From positions 186,001 to 250,000 of the forward strand of contig CANTFL010000851.1 of the NCBI GenBank assembly GCA_947650285.1: DNA of 64,000 nucleotides. The letters run 5' to 3'. Position numbers and translations under genes: made by a program. Source of the DNA: Hyaloperonospora brassicae (taxonomy: Eukaryota > Oomycota > Peronosporomycetes > Peronosporales > Peronosporaceae). A model generated the notes under the pieces. It made no database searches. It was not told the origin of the DNA and saw only the letters and a list, made by a program, of their open reading frames with translations. This document shows, piece after piece, positions 1 through 10,176 of this stretch; the first letter of the stretch is position 1, and each line of letters starts with the position of its first letter.

Positions 1-285
1 TCGACAATAGCAACCACACTAGCAACCACAGCATATACAACAACAACAACAGCATCAACAGCAGTGGCATCATCATAAATAGCAACAACAACAGCAAGAT
101 CAGCGCCTACAACAACATAAGTAGCAACAGCAGTATAATTATCTACAGAGTATCAAAAACAGCAAACACAGCACCCTACTACAACACAAGCAGCAGCAAC
201 ATCAGCAGCAGTATTGATGAAGCAAGTTAAACAACATTAACCAAATCAATAACATTAGTATCAACAGCATTAGCACCAATTGAAT
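1..285. repeat. CAA/CAG/CAT-rich low-complexity tract
   Basis: Imperfect trinucleotide repeats (CAA, CAG, CAT, ACA) run from the window edge to about 285. No reading frame in it looks like a conserved protein. It may continue to the left of the window. Confidence 0.7.
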
Positions 286-678
286 GTGTTTACGGCCGCA
301 AACAATGATACATGGACGCGTTTACGTCCTCATATTTCGCGTCTGCGCCCGCAACTGGTGGCTGCAAGCGCAGCACGCCCGCGGCAGAACCCATCCCGCG
401 GCTTCCCAAACAGGGCGGGGGTTGATCACGGCCGTCAAATGGTAAACGAAAACGATTAATGACGTGTGGTTTTATGTGTACCACACTAAATTGAGTTTTC
501 TAGGACGTTTGGCATTTCTTTATTTTCCAATTATCTGGAGCATTTTTTTTATTTTCGTGATTAAATGGGGCTTTTTATATCCCCCTACTTGTTATTCGCC
601 GTACCACCAAGTATCTCGATGTAAGTGATATTTCTAGTTGTCGTGACGGATTTATAATTGAGCAACAACACCATAGAT

Positions 679-876
679 CTATTTTGTTTCTTCGTTTGTA
701 CCCAGTATTAGTGCCCTCTCTGCATGACGTGCAAGTGTTATCTTTTTAGGGTCTCGCCAAACCTTACACGGGGACCCAAACACAACGATACATTGTAAAC
801 TCGGCGCCTGCCCGGTACGAATATCAATCGGCGACGCACGCTTTGAAATTGATAGACTCGGACTCCGGCTAAGCAT
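679..876 (-). pseudogene. Ty1/Copia integrase C-terminal relic
   Basis: The minus-strand translation contains VFGSPCKVWRDPKK followed by LGTNEETK. This resembles the segment downstream of the Copia integrase core, usually of the form FGC.A.V.......K....FLGY....K. It lies where expected, downstream of the gag-pre-integrase relic at 1,032-1,670, but in another frame and without intact flanks. It is a decayed retrotransposon remnant. The Copia reverse transcriptase, expected to the left, was not recognised, so the element is truncated or very diverged there. Confidence 0.5.
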
Positions 877-1031
877 GTAATCAGCGTACTTTGTAGCCTC
901 GCTTCAGTACGTCAGTTCTAAACCTGACCCAAAGATCATGGAAAGCACCATGTTGGACACGGTGCATTTCATGTGTTCAGCTTTTCCGTTCGATTGTGGA
1001 GTGCCTGATTCTGTTACGTGACGTCGCGCAC

Positions 1032-1670
1032 CTATCTATTTGCAGAAGAAACTAACCACATCATACTCTTCTCCGCCGTATATGTGCAGCAAGTGGATGC
1101 GGCAATTAAATTCATTTTCAAACCACGCCACAAAATGCTCGAGCATCTTGGCCGCAAATTTTTCTGCCGTGCCGCAAATACGCGTACGTAACTTGACTTG
1201 TAGTCGATGGATACTACCAAATATATATTTCTACGACTGTCTCTTGGGGTGATCGGTACTTTAAGATCACTACATATCACAACCCCTGATTCAGGCCGTC
1301 GGTGCATTTTCACCCGAGTCCTTTTTGGGCTGTCTAGATCTAGTTCCCTTCTCTCTAGCGCATGTGAGGCAATTTGTACGTACGTGATCAGTAAGCTCAA
1401 TACGTAATCAAGATATTTGATTACATGCTTCACGGTGTTGTAAGTCATGCGTCCGAGACGAAGATGAAAACGGTGCAGCGACCATTTCTGTACATCCTTT
1501 GTTGGTTTCAAATCTCGAGCTATCGTTATCACAGTATACTTAAGTCGTTTTGGTGTCAATATCAACGTACTTGAGGTCAATTTTGCCACAAATACGCCAT
1601 ACTTCGTTCGCAACTCAAATGTAGGATGTTTGCCTGACAGCATGCACATCTCATCGCCTTTCGTAGTCAT
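1032..1670 (-). pseudogene. Ty1/Copia gag-pre-integrase and integrase relic
   Basis: The 212-codon minus-strand ORF contains WSLHRFHLRLGRMTYNTVKHVIKYL, matching the gag-pre-integrase pattern (LWH.R.GH....). It continues into VICSDLKVPITPRDSRRNIYLVVSIDYKSSYVRVF, which resembles the start of the Copia integrase core (HSD..GP......G..Y...FID..S....V). The first catalytic Asp of the DDE triad may be the D of SIDY; the rest of the core is missing. The protease relic lies upstream at 1,861-2,157 in a different frame. The order protease then integrase on the minus strand is Copia-like. I treat it as non-functional. Confidence 0.6.
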
Positions 1671-1860
1671 TGAAAATACTTTTTAAGAAAGCGTGCCCAT
1701 AGCTTATAAGGTTTTTAGACAACTTGGGCGTGTGACATACTTCAGTAAGTGTGGTTTGGGTATTGGTTCCATTCGCAATACCATATAGAACTACAGATCC
1801 TCGTTTGGTCACATTGAGCATACCTCCTTCAGGCAGCAGGAGTTCATCATTTTGCTCACA

Positions 1861-2157
1861 TTACAGGATATCGTGAAGCAATTCAGGGCCTTGAACGAGA
1901 TGTCTGCTTGCCGCACTGTCAATCACCCGCATGTTTGTAACCACTACAGTGACGTCAGAATCATAGCTAAATAATGACTCCTTCGTTCGCCGGCGCTCCA
2001 AGTTCTCGCAAGTAGCCAATACAAATTTGCTCTCCCGCGGCCATCTTCTTTTTTTGGCTGGCTTCATTTTCTTGCCAATGTCCCCGCTTTCCCTAGTAGA
2101 AACACCTTCGGTATTCAGGTTGGGAGTGACCTTGAACCTCACCATGTCCCACTGCAC
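1861..2157 (-). pseudogene. Ty1/Copia protease relic
   Basis: The translation ends with MRVIDSAASRHLVQG, which matches the active-site region of Copia aspartic proteases (W..DSGAS.H). The usual DSG is DSA here. The stretch before it is basic, as expected downstream of a gag zinc knuckle, but no intact CCHC motif remains. It lies directly upstream of the integrase relic on the same strand and supports a single decayed Copia element reading leftwards. Confidence 0.55.
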
Positions 2158-2230
2158 TGACTATACCCTTGGTCATTTTACCAACCACTTTTTCATCGTC
2201 CTCAATCTCTTGTGCCCATGCAATGAGCTC

Positions 2231-2461
2231 TTATGCGCGGGTGAGGTATTCCGTGCGACTCGGTTGGTATCGCACCCTCATTGCAATTTTGGGGAGCAGC
2301 ACATCGTACTTGACAAATGTTACATTTATAGTAGTTCGTGCGACTCGCTTTCTTGACATAATGCGATCATGTATAGGAGATGCTGGTTTTACAAACTTGA
2401 CTTGTCTTAGCACGAACGTGACTTTTCTGAACAATGCGGCGGCCAGCTGGTGTGTCATCAT
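2231..2461 (-). pseudogene. possible Copia gag relic
   Basis: A 76-codon minus-strand frame sits upstream of the Copia protease relic, where gag would be. Its sequence (VKYDVLLPKIAMRVRYQPSRTEYL) loosely resembles the LP..Y......L stretch of Copia gag. The assignment rests mostly on position and is weak. Confidence 0.25.
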
Positions 2462-3677
2462 TACCTTAAACGCTTGATACAGCTAGTCCTGTGCGTGTTA
2501 CAACGAAGAGGTGACCACCCACCATAACCTCACGTTGGCTCGAAAAAACGCTGCAGTCACACTTTTTAACGCCAATGATTCTCCCAGATTGTTCAATAGC
2601 ATAGCCATATCGCTCGTTTCGATCAATGTATAGCCCCATTTCTAAAAACCTGTGCCGAGATCTGCATGCTGATCTGATCCGTAAACTTCATCATTATGAT
2701 CTTGGGAATCTAAATCGCTTCCGGTGGTGCCAAGTTAGGTGATTTGTAGACTGATTGTCTTCCAATAGGCGTGTTTGTTGCCCGACCATTAACGAAACTT
2801 TTCACTCCAAATCCACTATCATCAAGCTTATTTATTTTGGATCCTCCATCTAGCTTAGAAAATACCGTATTAGAAAAATGCAATGAGCTTTTAACCGTTC
2901 CACAACTCTAGTTCAGGATCCCAATCATCTTTCTTCATCCCCGTGGGATACGTTTTTATCATAAGTGGTCATACTGACAATGAGAATGGACTAGTCCAGG
3001 TTTAAAGGACAGGGGGGTTTCTCATCCTAGACGTCCGTTCCATCTTGAATGCGTAGAGAGGCGATATAAAATAAGGAAGAGGTCGCTTCGCTAAGTCATA
3101 ATATATTCTAAACACCTTCGCGGTTTCTAGTTAGCGCTCTTATGATATACTTGAACACTCAGAAATCGAAATAAAGTCTAATACATAGAATCATTCAAAT
3201 TTCTCTGCTTTTAGTGTTCAAAATTCGCCACGGTAGCGATGAGTATTTCCTGACATAGTAACTGCATCCCAAGTCAGTATGTTTATCATGAGGACTTATT
3301 GTTCTGGACTGCAGTGAGTTGTGGTCATGCTACAGGTGCATAAATCCTCAGTAAATGGAGCGTTGATTTCGATGCCATCATCAAGAAGGGTTGAAACTCA
3401 ATTTGCATCGATGTAGAACCAATCTACCGCATAGAGGCTTTTGCCAATGCACGATACGTTAGAACCAAATCAACTCTGTCTATCTTCTCTATACACGATT
3501 GTCACACTTCAGCATTTGGCATCGTGAAGGCGTATACAATATACCCAGAAAACTTGTGCTCTAGAAAAGCAAGCATCCCATCGATATTGTCGAAGTGCGC
3601 TATCGGTGGAAGTTCTCCAGATCCCGAATGACATAACGATACCCTAAAATCATATTTTTCAATACGTGGTACGTATA
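2462..3677. other. no recognisable gene; decayed DNA
   Basis: Short frames only, with frequent stops on both strands. It probably includes further decayed Copia sequence, but no motif supports that. Confidence 0.5.
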
Positions 3678-3682
3678 TACTA
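3678..3682. repeat. target-site duplication, left copy
   Basis: TACTA immediately before the 5' LTR is identical to 11,675-11,679 after the 3' LTR, which fixes the element boundaries. Confidence 0.92.
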
Positions 3683-4073
3683 TGTAACGGGGCAGCCCGT
3701 TACATGGAATTGTCACTTTAACAAAAATGACAATAAAGAATATGAAGTTGAATATTCTTTAAACAATATCGCCGAAGTGGTGATATTGAAGGGTCGACCA
3801 AATAGTCTGTTCATTGGTTGATATCTTGATGATATCAACCCACCAATCGCCGCAAGACGCGCGCAATGAGTGGTGACGAGACGTCCCCATACACTCAGTT
3901 ATATTAGCATAATTAAGTTAAGTCAAACAAAGAGACAGTAGTTAAAAGACTTAATTATATTAATATAACAGTTCTGCTTTTACCTTACCTACGCTTCCTC
4001 GCTTGCCTTGTGTAAGTCTGTCGGGGCACCGATACCCTTGCGTTAAGTTCACGCAAGGGTGTGCCCCGTTACA
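3683..4073 (+). repeat. 5' LTR of element 1
   Basis: 391 bp, beginning TGTAACGGGGCA and ending TGCCCCGTTACA, a 12-bp terminal inverted repeat rather than the usual bare TG...CA. It differs from the 3' LTR by seven substitutions and one single-base indel. Seven of these eight changes fall between about 3,722 and 3,761. A large nested hairpin (arms 4,022-4,029/4,061-4,068 and 4,034-4,043/4,051-4,060) sits just before the 3' end. Confidence 0.96.
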
Positions 4074-4075
4074 CC

Positions 4076-4094
4076 TGGTAGCACTTTGTAGTCC
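4076..4094 (+). other. primer-binding site of element 1
   Basis: TGGTAGCACTTTGTAGTCC begins two bases after the 5' LTR, as expected for a tRNA-primed minus-strand start. The same TGGTAGCAC motif lies at the corresponding place in element 2 (minus strand, near 63,182-63,191). The tRNA was not identified. Confidence 0.75.
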
Positions 4095-4208
4095 TTCCAA
4101 AGACCACAACATCCTACATGAACATGTTGGATGATGAAGAGACCTTTCACGCCACGCGTGAAGGGTTTACCTATTTGAGATGACATCGAATGGGGTGCGG
4201 TAGAACGA

Positions 4209-5276
4209 ATGAGTTCTACCGTAGGCGATCTCGCCATTAGCGCCATGTTGGAGTCTCTAGACAGAGACCAACAACATGCCGCTATAGCCAAGTTCATTCA
4301 AAATGAACTTGTCGCCGAAAGGGAGAAAGTAGCCTTGCTACACCAGCAAGGCTCTCAACAGTCCGAGCAGTTGAGATAACTCGGTGCTCAACAGACAGAG
4401 CTGTTGAGACAGCAGCAATTCCATGCTGCTGTTGGCGGGACGGCACATGCGCGTCGTCCGGAGGTTATGAAGGTTGACATCTCCAAGTACAGTGGAGTCC
4501 CGGAGGACTTCCTGTTACTATGGTTTGTCGAACTCTACAGAGCCTTAAGGGCTCGTCGCGTCGAAGATGAGCTAATGAAACTCACATTTGCTCAGACCCA
4601 CTTGGCAGGGCGTGCCAAAACTTGGTCCCTGGGACTCGAGAGTAGCGACCCAAATGTGTTTAGGTCGCTAGATGACTTCAAGTCCTGGCTCAGACAAACG
4701 TTTGAGCCGCCACGAGCTGAGTTCAGGGCTCGTTCTGAGCTCCTGAAACTCAAGCAGGGTAAGCGTGATGTGCACGCTTACGCACAACATATACGACTCC
4801 TCAGCGAGTAGTATAACTGCTAACCCAGTTCATGAACGCACGTTGATTACGGTGTTCATGCAAGGGCTCGCAGAAGGGCCCGTCAGGAGCCACCTGTTCC
4901 GCCTTGAGCTGAATACGCTTGAAGAAGCGATATCAGCCGCGGAACAGGAAGACTTAAGCATGAGACAGGCTCATGCTAGCTCAAACTCTTACCGTCCACC
5001 GAGACGACAAGAGATCGGAGGTCCAGAACCAATGGACCTCTGCTATGTTGAGAGCGAGAGACCTCGCTCTTCAAACAACAAGCGATTGCAGAGGTGCAAT
5101 CGCTGTCAGAAGTTAGGGCACTACGCATACGAGTGTAGTGCTCCACGCCCAGTACCAAACAGTACTGAGCGAAATGGACGACCATTCGCCAAGAACGGGC
5201 AATGGGCGTAGGTCCAGCGCTGTTGCGAAGCCGCAACAGCGAGACGGACCATCAAAAAATGGTCGGGGTCAGTAGG
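4209..5276 (+). pseudogene. gag polyprotein of element 1 (broken)
   Basis: A plausible start is the ATG at 4,209. The frame is interrupted by TAA at 4,377-4,379 and shifted near 4,808-4,812. The first open part carries the capsid-like retrotransposon gag region (FAQTHLAGRAKTWSL, LRQTFEPP, then LLKLKQGKRDVHAYAQHIR). After the shift it continues through ITVFMQGLAEGPVRSHLF to a CCHC zinc knuckle, CNRCQKLGHYAYEC (about 5,096-5,137). A second frame change near 5,205 is likely, with the gag C-terminus probably ending near 5,274. It would form the virus-like particle core and bind element RNA. As it stands no full-length gag can be made without recoding. Confidence 0.85.
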
Positions 5277-5277
5277 G

Positions 5278-6054
5278 GTGGAGCGCCCTACTGATCCAGC
5301 AACCTCAAGAGAATTTGCAAATCTCTTGACGAAAGTTGCTCCAGGTACACAATCATTGTGTGTCTCTGCACCTGGTGATGACGTTTCGCTCATCACCTTG
5401 AAGTTGGAAGCGACAAATGATTTGTCGCTTCGTGCCCTAGTAGACTGTGGGGCGTGGAACAACTTTGTTCGACGCCAGTCACTAGAGGGTCGTAGGCTCA
5501 AGTTCGTTGAGCGCGACATTCCCCTCACAAGGATGACGGTGCGCCTTGCAACAGGCGCATCGATTACCGTTAAGAAACGTGTAGTCGGAATCCACTACAC
5601 GTTGGAAGGCGAACAGTACGATGATGACTTCATCGTACTAGATCTGGATGACAAATTTGATGTCATCCTGGGATTACCTTGGCTCAGAAAGTACGAGCCA
5701 AGGGTGAGCTGGCAGCATCGATCCGTGAAGATGCCTGCCACTTGTTCATCAGATGGCCATCTGATGAACATCTTGGAGCGTCCACAAGCGTGTGGATGTT
5801 CTGCGAGTGAGTGCGATGGCCTCACTTGCGGTACGGTCGTTAGCACGACTGCACAAGATCACAGTGTAGTTGATCACTACTCTGTGGAGCAAGCTCCCGG
5901 CGGCTGTATAGGAGTACAGGCTGCGCCGAAGGTCCACCACTCGAATAAGTCGAGTGGACCGGGACATGGATGCATGCCTAGCGGGCAGCATCTTAGACAG
6001 AATAAACCTGTTGCCCCCAAAGGGCAACATGGAAATCCTAGGTCGACTGGATAG
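5278..6054 (+). pseudogene. aspartic protease region of pol, element 1
   Basis: This 258-codon frame contains the retropepsin signature LRALVDCGAWNNFVRR, where the usual DSG/DTG triad is DCG, followed by FDVILGLPWLRKYEP, the second conserved protease block. The protease would cut the polyprotein during particle maturation. The tail after about residue 150 is Cys/Ser-rich and unrecognised, and the frame ends at TAG near 6,052. The next pol segment is in another frame. The Ser/Thr-to-Cys change beside the catalytic Asp could lower activity. Confidence 0.8.
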
Positions 6055-6133
6055 TCGACCGTAGAGGATCGGTCCCTGACTGTGGTTGCACAGCCACTGT
6101 CAGAAGACGTCGAGGGAATAAGTCCCCACGTAC

Positions 6134-6490
6134 TTGAGGAAGGAATTCCTCAAGAGTCACTTGACTGAAGGATTAGGCGTTCAGCAACTTGTGGAAAGAA
6201 GTTTCCAGGAAGTAACCGAGACGTTGAACGTCTTGTTTAATGACGGATCAAGCGTAGGCGCTTATACGCTTGATCTGATTGTGCCTCCGAAATTATCTTC
6301 GGAGATAACTCAGTTGCCAACGCTAGAACCGAAACGGTTCTTGCGTGATCTGCGTAGTGGCAATGTCAAGCAGATCTGCATACTCGTCACGGAGGACGAG
6401 TACGTGGCCGATATTCGGTCGGCAACAGTGTTTGCTGAGACCGAGAGGGTTCTCAGCAGTTCAATCGATGGACGAAAGTGTCCTCGATGA
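6134..6490 (+). pseudogene. protease-RT connector of pol, element 1
   Basis: A 118-codon frame between protease and reverse transcriptase, in a different frame from both. It carries no motif I recognise. It contains KRFLRDLRSGNVKQICILVTEDEYV and joins, after a frame change near 6,480, onto the reverse transcriptase. Its place and orientation make it a pol linker. Confidence 0.6.
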
Positions 6491-7584
6491 GAAGACTCGG
6501 ATTGAGAGATATGACGTCTCAATCCTGGAAGTCACTTCAGGCAAATTCTTTGTACAAGGATTTGATCGAATCCAGGGATGTGTTCCCTGAATCCGTACCG
6601 TGCGAGTTGCCTAAGGACAAAGGCACTCGACACGAGATCGAGCTCAGACCGGGCTCGAAGTATTGTGTCATGAAGCAGTGGCCACTGCCTCGTGAACAAG
6701 TACTAGCGATCGACAAGTTCTTTGCCAATCGCTTAGCAGCGGGCCATGTGAGGGAATCAACATCCCCTCACAGCTCTCCGACCTTCTGTGTGCGAAAGGC
6801 CACAGGAGGGTGGCGGATAGTGCACGCATTCAACAAATTGAATGCTGCAACGGTACCGGCTCAGACGCCGATACCGAGGAAGGACGTAATCATAGATGGT
6901 ATGTCAAAGAGTACCATCTTTTCGTCCATGGATCTGATGGATGGGTTCTATCAGATCCTCATGCGTGAACGGGACATCCCGTTCACGGCAGTGAGTACCC
7001 CCAGCGGGATGCTGTGGGAGTGGCTAGTTATGCCACAGGGGCTGAGCAATGCCCCTGCAACATTCAACAGATGTGTCACAAATCTGTTGAGACCGGTGCG
7101 AGACTTCGCACCGAGTTACTTCGACGATGTGTTCGTCCATAGTCGGGCTATGGACGGAAAGACGGACGTTGAAGTTCACAGAACTCACGTTCGTCAGGTT
7201 CTTCAACTAATGCGCAAGCATAAGTTGTACGCCAACCTCAAGAAGTGTATATTCGCGGCTAGCGAAATACCACTTCTTGGGTGCATCGTGGGTAAACACG
7301 GCGTACGCCCTGATCCTGAAAAGATCAAGGCGATCACCGACTGGCCAGTGCCAGTCGATGTCAAGGGACTAAGGAAGTTCCTTGGTCTAGCGGCGTACTT
7401 GCACAAGTACTCGCGCAACTCCGCCGAGATGACTGTTCATCTTTCTTGCTTGCTCAAGAAAAATGTCAAGTGGTCATGGAACGCTGAGTGCCAGCGTTCC
7501 TTTGAAGGTATCAAGCGGAAGCTTGATGCAATTGCCGATCTTGGCGATTGCCGACCAGAACGGACCATTTCATGTGTTCTGTGA
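6478..7584 (+). pseudogene. reverse transcriptase of element 1
   Basis: This 368-codon frame carries the Gypsy RT blocks in order: SSPTFCVRKATGGWRIVHAFNKLN, IFSSMDLMDGFYQILM, FTAVSTPSGMLWEWLVMPQGLSNAPATF, the catalytic SYFDDVFVHS (YxDD intact), KLYANLKKCIF, and WPVPVDVKGLRKFLGLAAY at the connection domain. It copies element RNA into DNA. All catalytic aspartates are present. The frame runs off near 7,520, where it shifts to the RNase H frame. High similarity to standard Gypsy RT makes the family certain. Confidence 0.93.
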
Positions 7585-8101
7585 CGCCAGCGATTTTGCA
7601 ATCGGCTGTGCGTTAATGCAGTTCGATGCAGATGGCGCGGAGCGCGTCATCTGTTATCAGTCGCGTCAGCTGCAAGCAGCTGAGCGTAATTACCCAGTGC
7701 ATGACAAGGAACTCCTTGCCATGAAGTACGCACTGGCTAAGTATCGCGTCTATCTCTTGGGAGAAAGACCGTTTGTTGTCTATACGGACCATGCGCCATT
7801 ACGCACGGCCGTAAACAGCCTACACCTCTCGCAAAGGATGGCGAGGTGGCTGTCTTTCTTCGCGGAGTATAACTTCTCCGTGGAGTATAAACCAGGACGA
7901 CTCAATGTCGTCGCTGATGCGCTTTCGCGCCGGCCCGATTTCGAGCCGGTCGCACAATCCAACAGTGAGGATAAGCCCACTGTTGCGACATTGTCAGTCA
8001 GTGTCCCGTCGTCAAGTTTACTTGACGACGTACGAAAGGCATACGCGGAAGATAAGGATCTTCTGCGATTGATGGATCATCTGGTTGAATCCATCCAGTA
8101 A
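7463..8101 (+). pseudogene. RNase H region of pol, element 1
   Basis: The frame reads FHVFCDASDFAIGCALMQ, CYQSRQLQAAERNYPVHDKELLAMKYAL, VVYTDHAPLR and ADALSRRPD. These are the Gypsy RNase H landmarks, with the acidic residues in DAS, KELLA and TDH. It degrades the RNA strand of the RNA-DNA hybrid. It joins upstream RT by a frame change near 7,520 and downstream integrase by another near 8,088. Confidence 0.92.
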
Positions 8102-9284
8102 ATCCATGAGGGATTTACCGGCTTTGTACCGATCCTCATTGGATCGGTACAGTACATGCAACGGATTGCTGTACTATACAGCTGTTGCCGACGACACGCC
8201 TCGTGTCGTCGTACCCGCTCATCATGATTTGCGTTTACGCATCATGTATGAGTGTCACGATGCCCCAACAGGCGGCCATCGTGGTAGAGAAAAGACTTAC
8301 CTCACGGTAAGTCGTGACTTTTACTGGCCACGCCAGTATCAGTTTGTCCGCAAGTACATACGTGCTTGCGAGGTTTGTCAACGGGTGAAGCCTAGTCCTT
8401 CATCCCGTGCGCCATTGCAGCCTCTGCCTGTTCCGACAGAGTGCTGGCAGTCCGTTTCAATGGACTTCGTCTTCGGTTTTCCCGAAGACGCTCACAAGAA
8501 TAATGGTATTCTTGTGTTTGTTGACCGATTCAGCAAGATGGTGCATCTTGCTGCAGTCCCTGAGTCGATCAAGGCTCAAGGTTGTGCTCGTGTCTTTCTA
8601 GACACGGTCTTTAGACTCCACGGGTTACCCCGTGAACTCGTATCCGACCGTGACCCTCGGTTCACGGCGGCATTTTGGCAAACCGTGTTCCGCACTTTGG
8701 GAACACGATTGAAGATGTCCACTTCTGACCATCCCGAAACAGATGGTCAGACGGAACGTGCGAACCGTGTCCTCGAAGAGATCCTTCGAGGATATGTCCA
8801 CTCGTTTTCGAGTTGGAGCGAATTCCTACCCATGGTGGAATTCGCCATCAATAATTCGGTGCATGCTTCCACACAGCACACACCGTTTTACGTGAATGGC
8901 CTACGCCATCCACGTGTGCCCACCCTTCTAGAGTGTGACTCTTGGATAAGGGGGGAGGGACTCGCTCGAGCAAAAACCGTTTTGGCTCTTGCTCATCACG
9001 TGTCGACGCTAACGTCGTCACGTATGATGCCGATGTCGATCAATGTCGACATCGATGAAGAACATCACCTCAATAATAGCGACGACGCTATTATTGACTC
9101 GGATGATGATGACGATGCTGGTATATTCAGCATCGTCAACGATTATGCCAGCGAGGAAGAAGACAACCTCGCTGAAGAAGAGAACAATCTCTTAGCAGTG
9201 CGCACGAAGCGCACTGAAAGACAAACCAACGAGTCAGCAGAGAACTTCCTGCTGACTCGAGAAGCGGTAGTCCGTTTCGTGTAG
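8085..9284 (+). pseudogene. integrase of element 1
   Basis: The order of motifs is an HHCC zinc finger (ECHDAPTGGHRGREKTY then CEVCQRVK) and the catalytic core with D (SMDFVFGFP), D (SDRDPRF) and E (RANRVLEE), so the DDE triad is complete. After the core comes an acidic insert (SDDDDDAG, SEEEDNLAEEENN) of roughly 80 residues before the C-terminal domain. The frame is stopped by TAG at 9,282-9,284; the same frame continues past it, so this is a nonsense change rather than a natural end. Integrase inserts the cDNA; chromovirus integrases are guided by the chromodomain downstream. Confidence 0.93.
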
Positions 9285-9302
9285 GACTCCATCGCAAATG
9301 CG

Positions 9303-9791
9303 GTGGACCGCCAGAAACGGAACGCAGACAAGAATGGAAGAGCAAATGTTCTTTCATTTAAGGTTAAAGACCTAGTACTACTGTCTACGGTAAACTTACC
9401 TGGACATGCAGTCACTAGTGTCGGCAGTAGTAAACTACTGCCGAACTACATTGGGCCATTTCGAGTGTTGCATCGCAAGGGCAATGCATACACGATCGAA
9501 TTGCCACGTAGGATGCGCACGCATCCTACGTTTTACGTGGGGCGACTCAGGCAGTACTGTCAGTACGAGCCTTCTTCTTCCGATGAAGATAGCCCCCACG
9601 TTCAAGAACATCCATCAAGTTCTTGCGTTCGCGCTCCAGACGATCCGTCTGGTCGCGCAGATATGATACCTCGGAACTCAACCGAGATATCTCCCCGCGA
9701 GCTGTCGCCAGCTCGCCGAATAGGGAGCGGACATCCCGCTCGACCTGAATCTGCGCTGTGGCGCAATCGGCGCGATCCCTCGCCCAATTAG
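9303..9791 (+). pseudogene. integrase C-terminal (GPF/GPY) domain of element 1
   Basis: It contains KVKDLVLLSTVNLP, LLPNYIGPFRVLHRKGNAYTIELP and THPTFYVGRLRQY, the GPY/F module found at the end of Gypsy integrases. It is in the same frame as the integrase core, separated only by the stop at 9,282. The tail after about 9,570 is Ser/Pro-rich linker and overlaps the antisense coiled-coil frame at 9,547-9,894. Confidence 0.88.
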
Positions 9792-9894
9792 CCTCGAGAT
9801 CCTTGCGGTTCTTCCTCACGGTATTAGTCAAAGCGTAGCGCCGGTCGCGCTCGTGCTTCAAGTCATCGCGCAATTCATCGATTGCGTGATCCAT
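9547..9894 (-). pseudogene. antisense coiled-coil frame of element 1 (likely C-terminus of the antisense ORF)
   Basis: This 115-codon minus-strand frame is highly charged with heptad-like spacing (IDELRDDLKHERDRRYAL, then REISRLSSEVSYLRDQTDR-like helices), so a coiled coil is likely. It starts 28 bp downstream of the stop of the 409-codon antisense ORF, in another frame. A single indel near 9,920 would fuse the two into one protein of about 530 residues. It lies opposite the linker between the integrase GPF domain and the chromodomain. Function is unknown. The alternative is a fortuitous open frame opposite coding sequence. Confidence 0.5.
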
Positions 9895-10176
9895 CTGGTA
9901 AGGGTCGAGGTGGTGAACCGAATCATCTGGAGGATGGTCTTTCCTCCTCCACTACATCCTTTGGTGGATGCTCACGGTGATCAACGCTTTCTAGTGGAGC
10001 GTATCTTGAACCACCGTGACGATTCAGGATCAAGGACGAGCTACGTCGTCCAGTGGCGGGGGTATCCACCCTCTTGGAACAGCTGGGAGCCCCGCTCTCA
10101 GCTGTTAATGGATGTTGAAGGTCTCGTCCGCCAGTATGACGAGACTCATCCGATTGGTCCGAGGGACCATCGGTAA
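9853..10176 (+). pseudogene. chromodomain at the end of pol, element 1
   Basis: The segment RFLVERILNHRDDSG...SYVVQWRGYPPSWNSWEP is a canonical chromodomain (aromatic residues in YVVQW and NSWEP). Chromodomains fused to integrase direct insertion to particular chromatin in chromoviruses. It is shifted in frame relative to the GPF domain, so one more indel separates them. Most of it (9,923-10,176) overlaps the antisense ORF on the other strand. Confidence 0.9.

Noticed and set aside
1..285. CRISPR-like or minisatellite array
   Set aside because: Only imperfect trinucleotide runs; no regular spacers.
4765..4811. Programmed frameshift in gag
   Set aside because: The overlap lies inside the capsid region, no slippery heptamer was seen, and other breaks exist; an indel is simpler.
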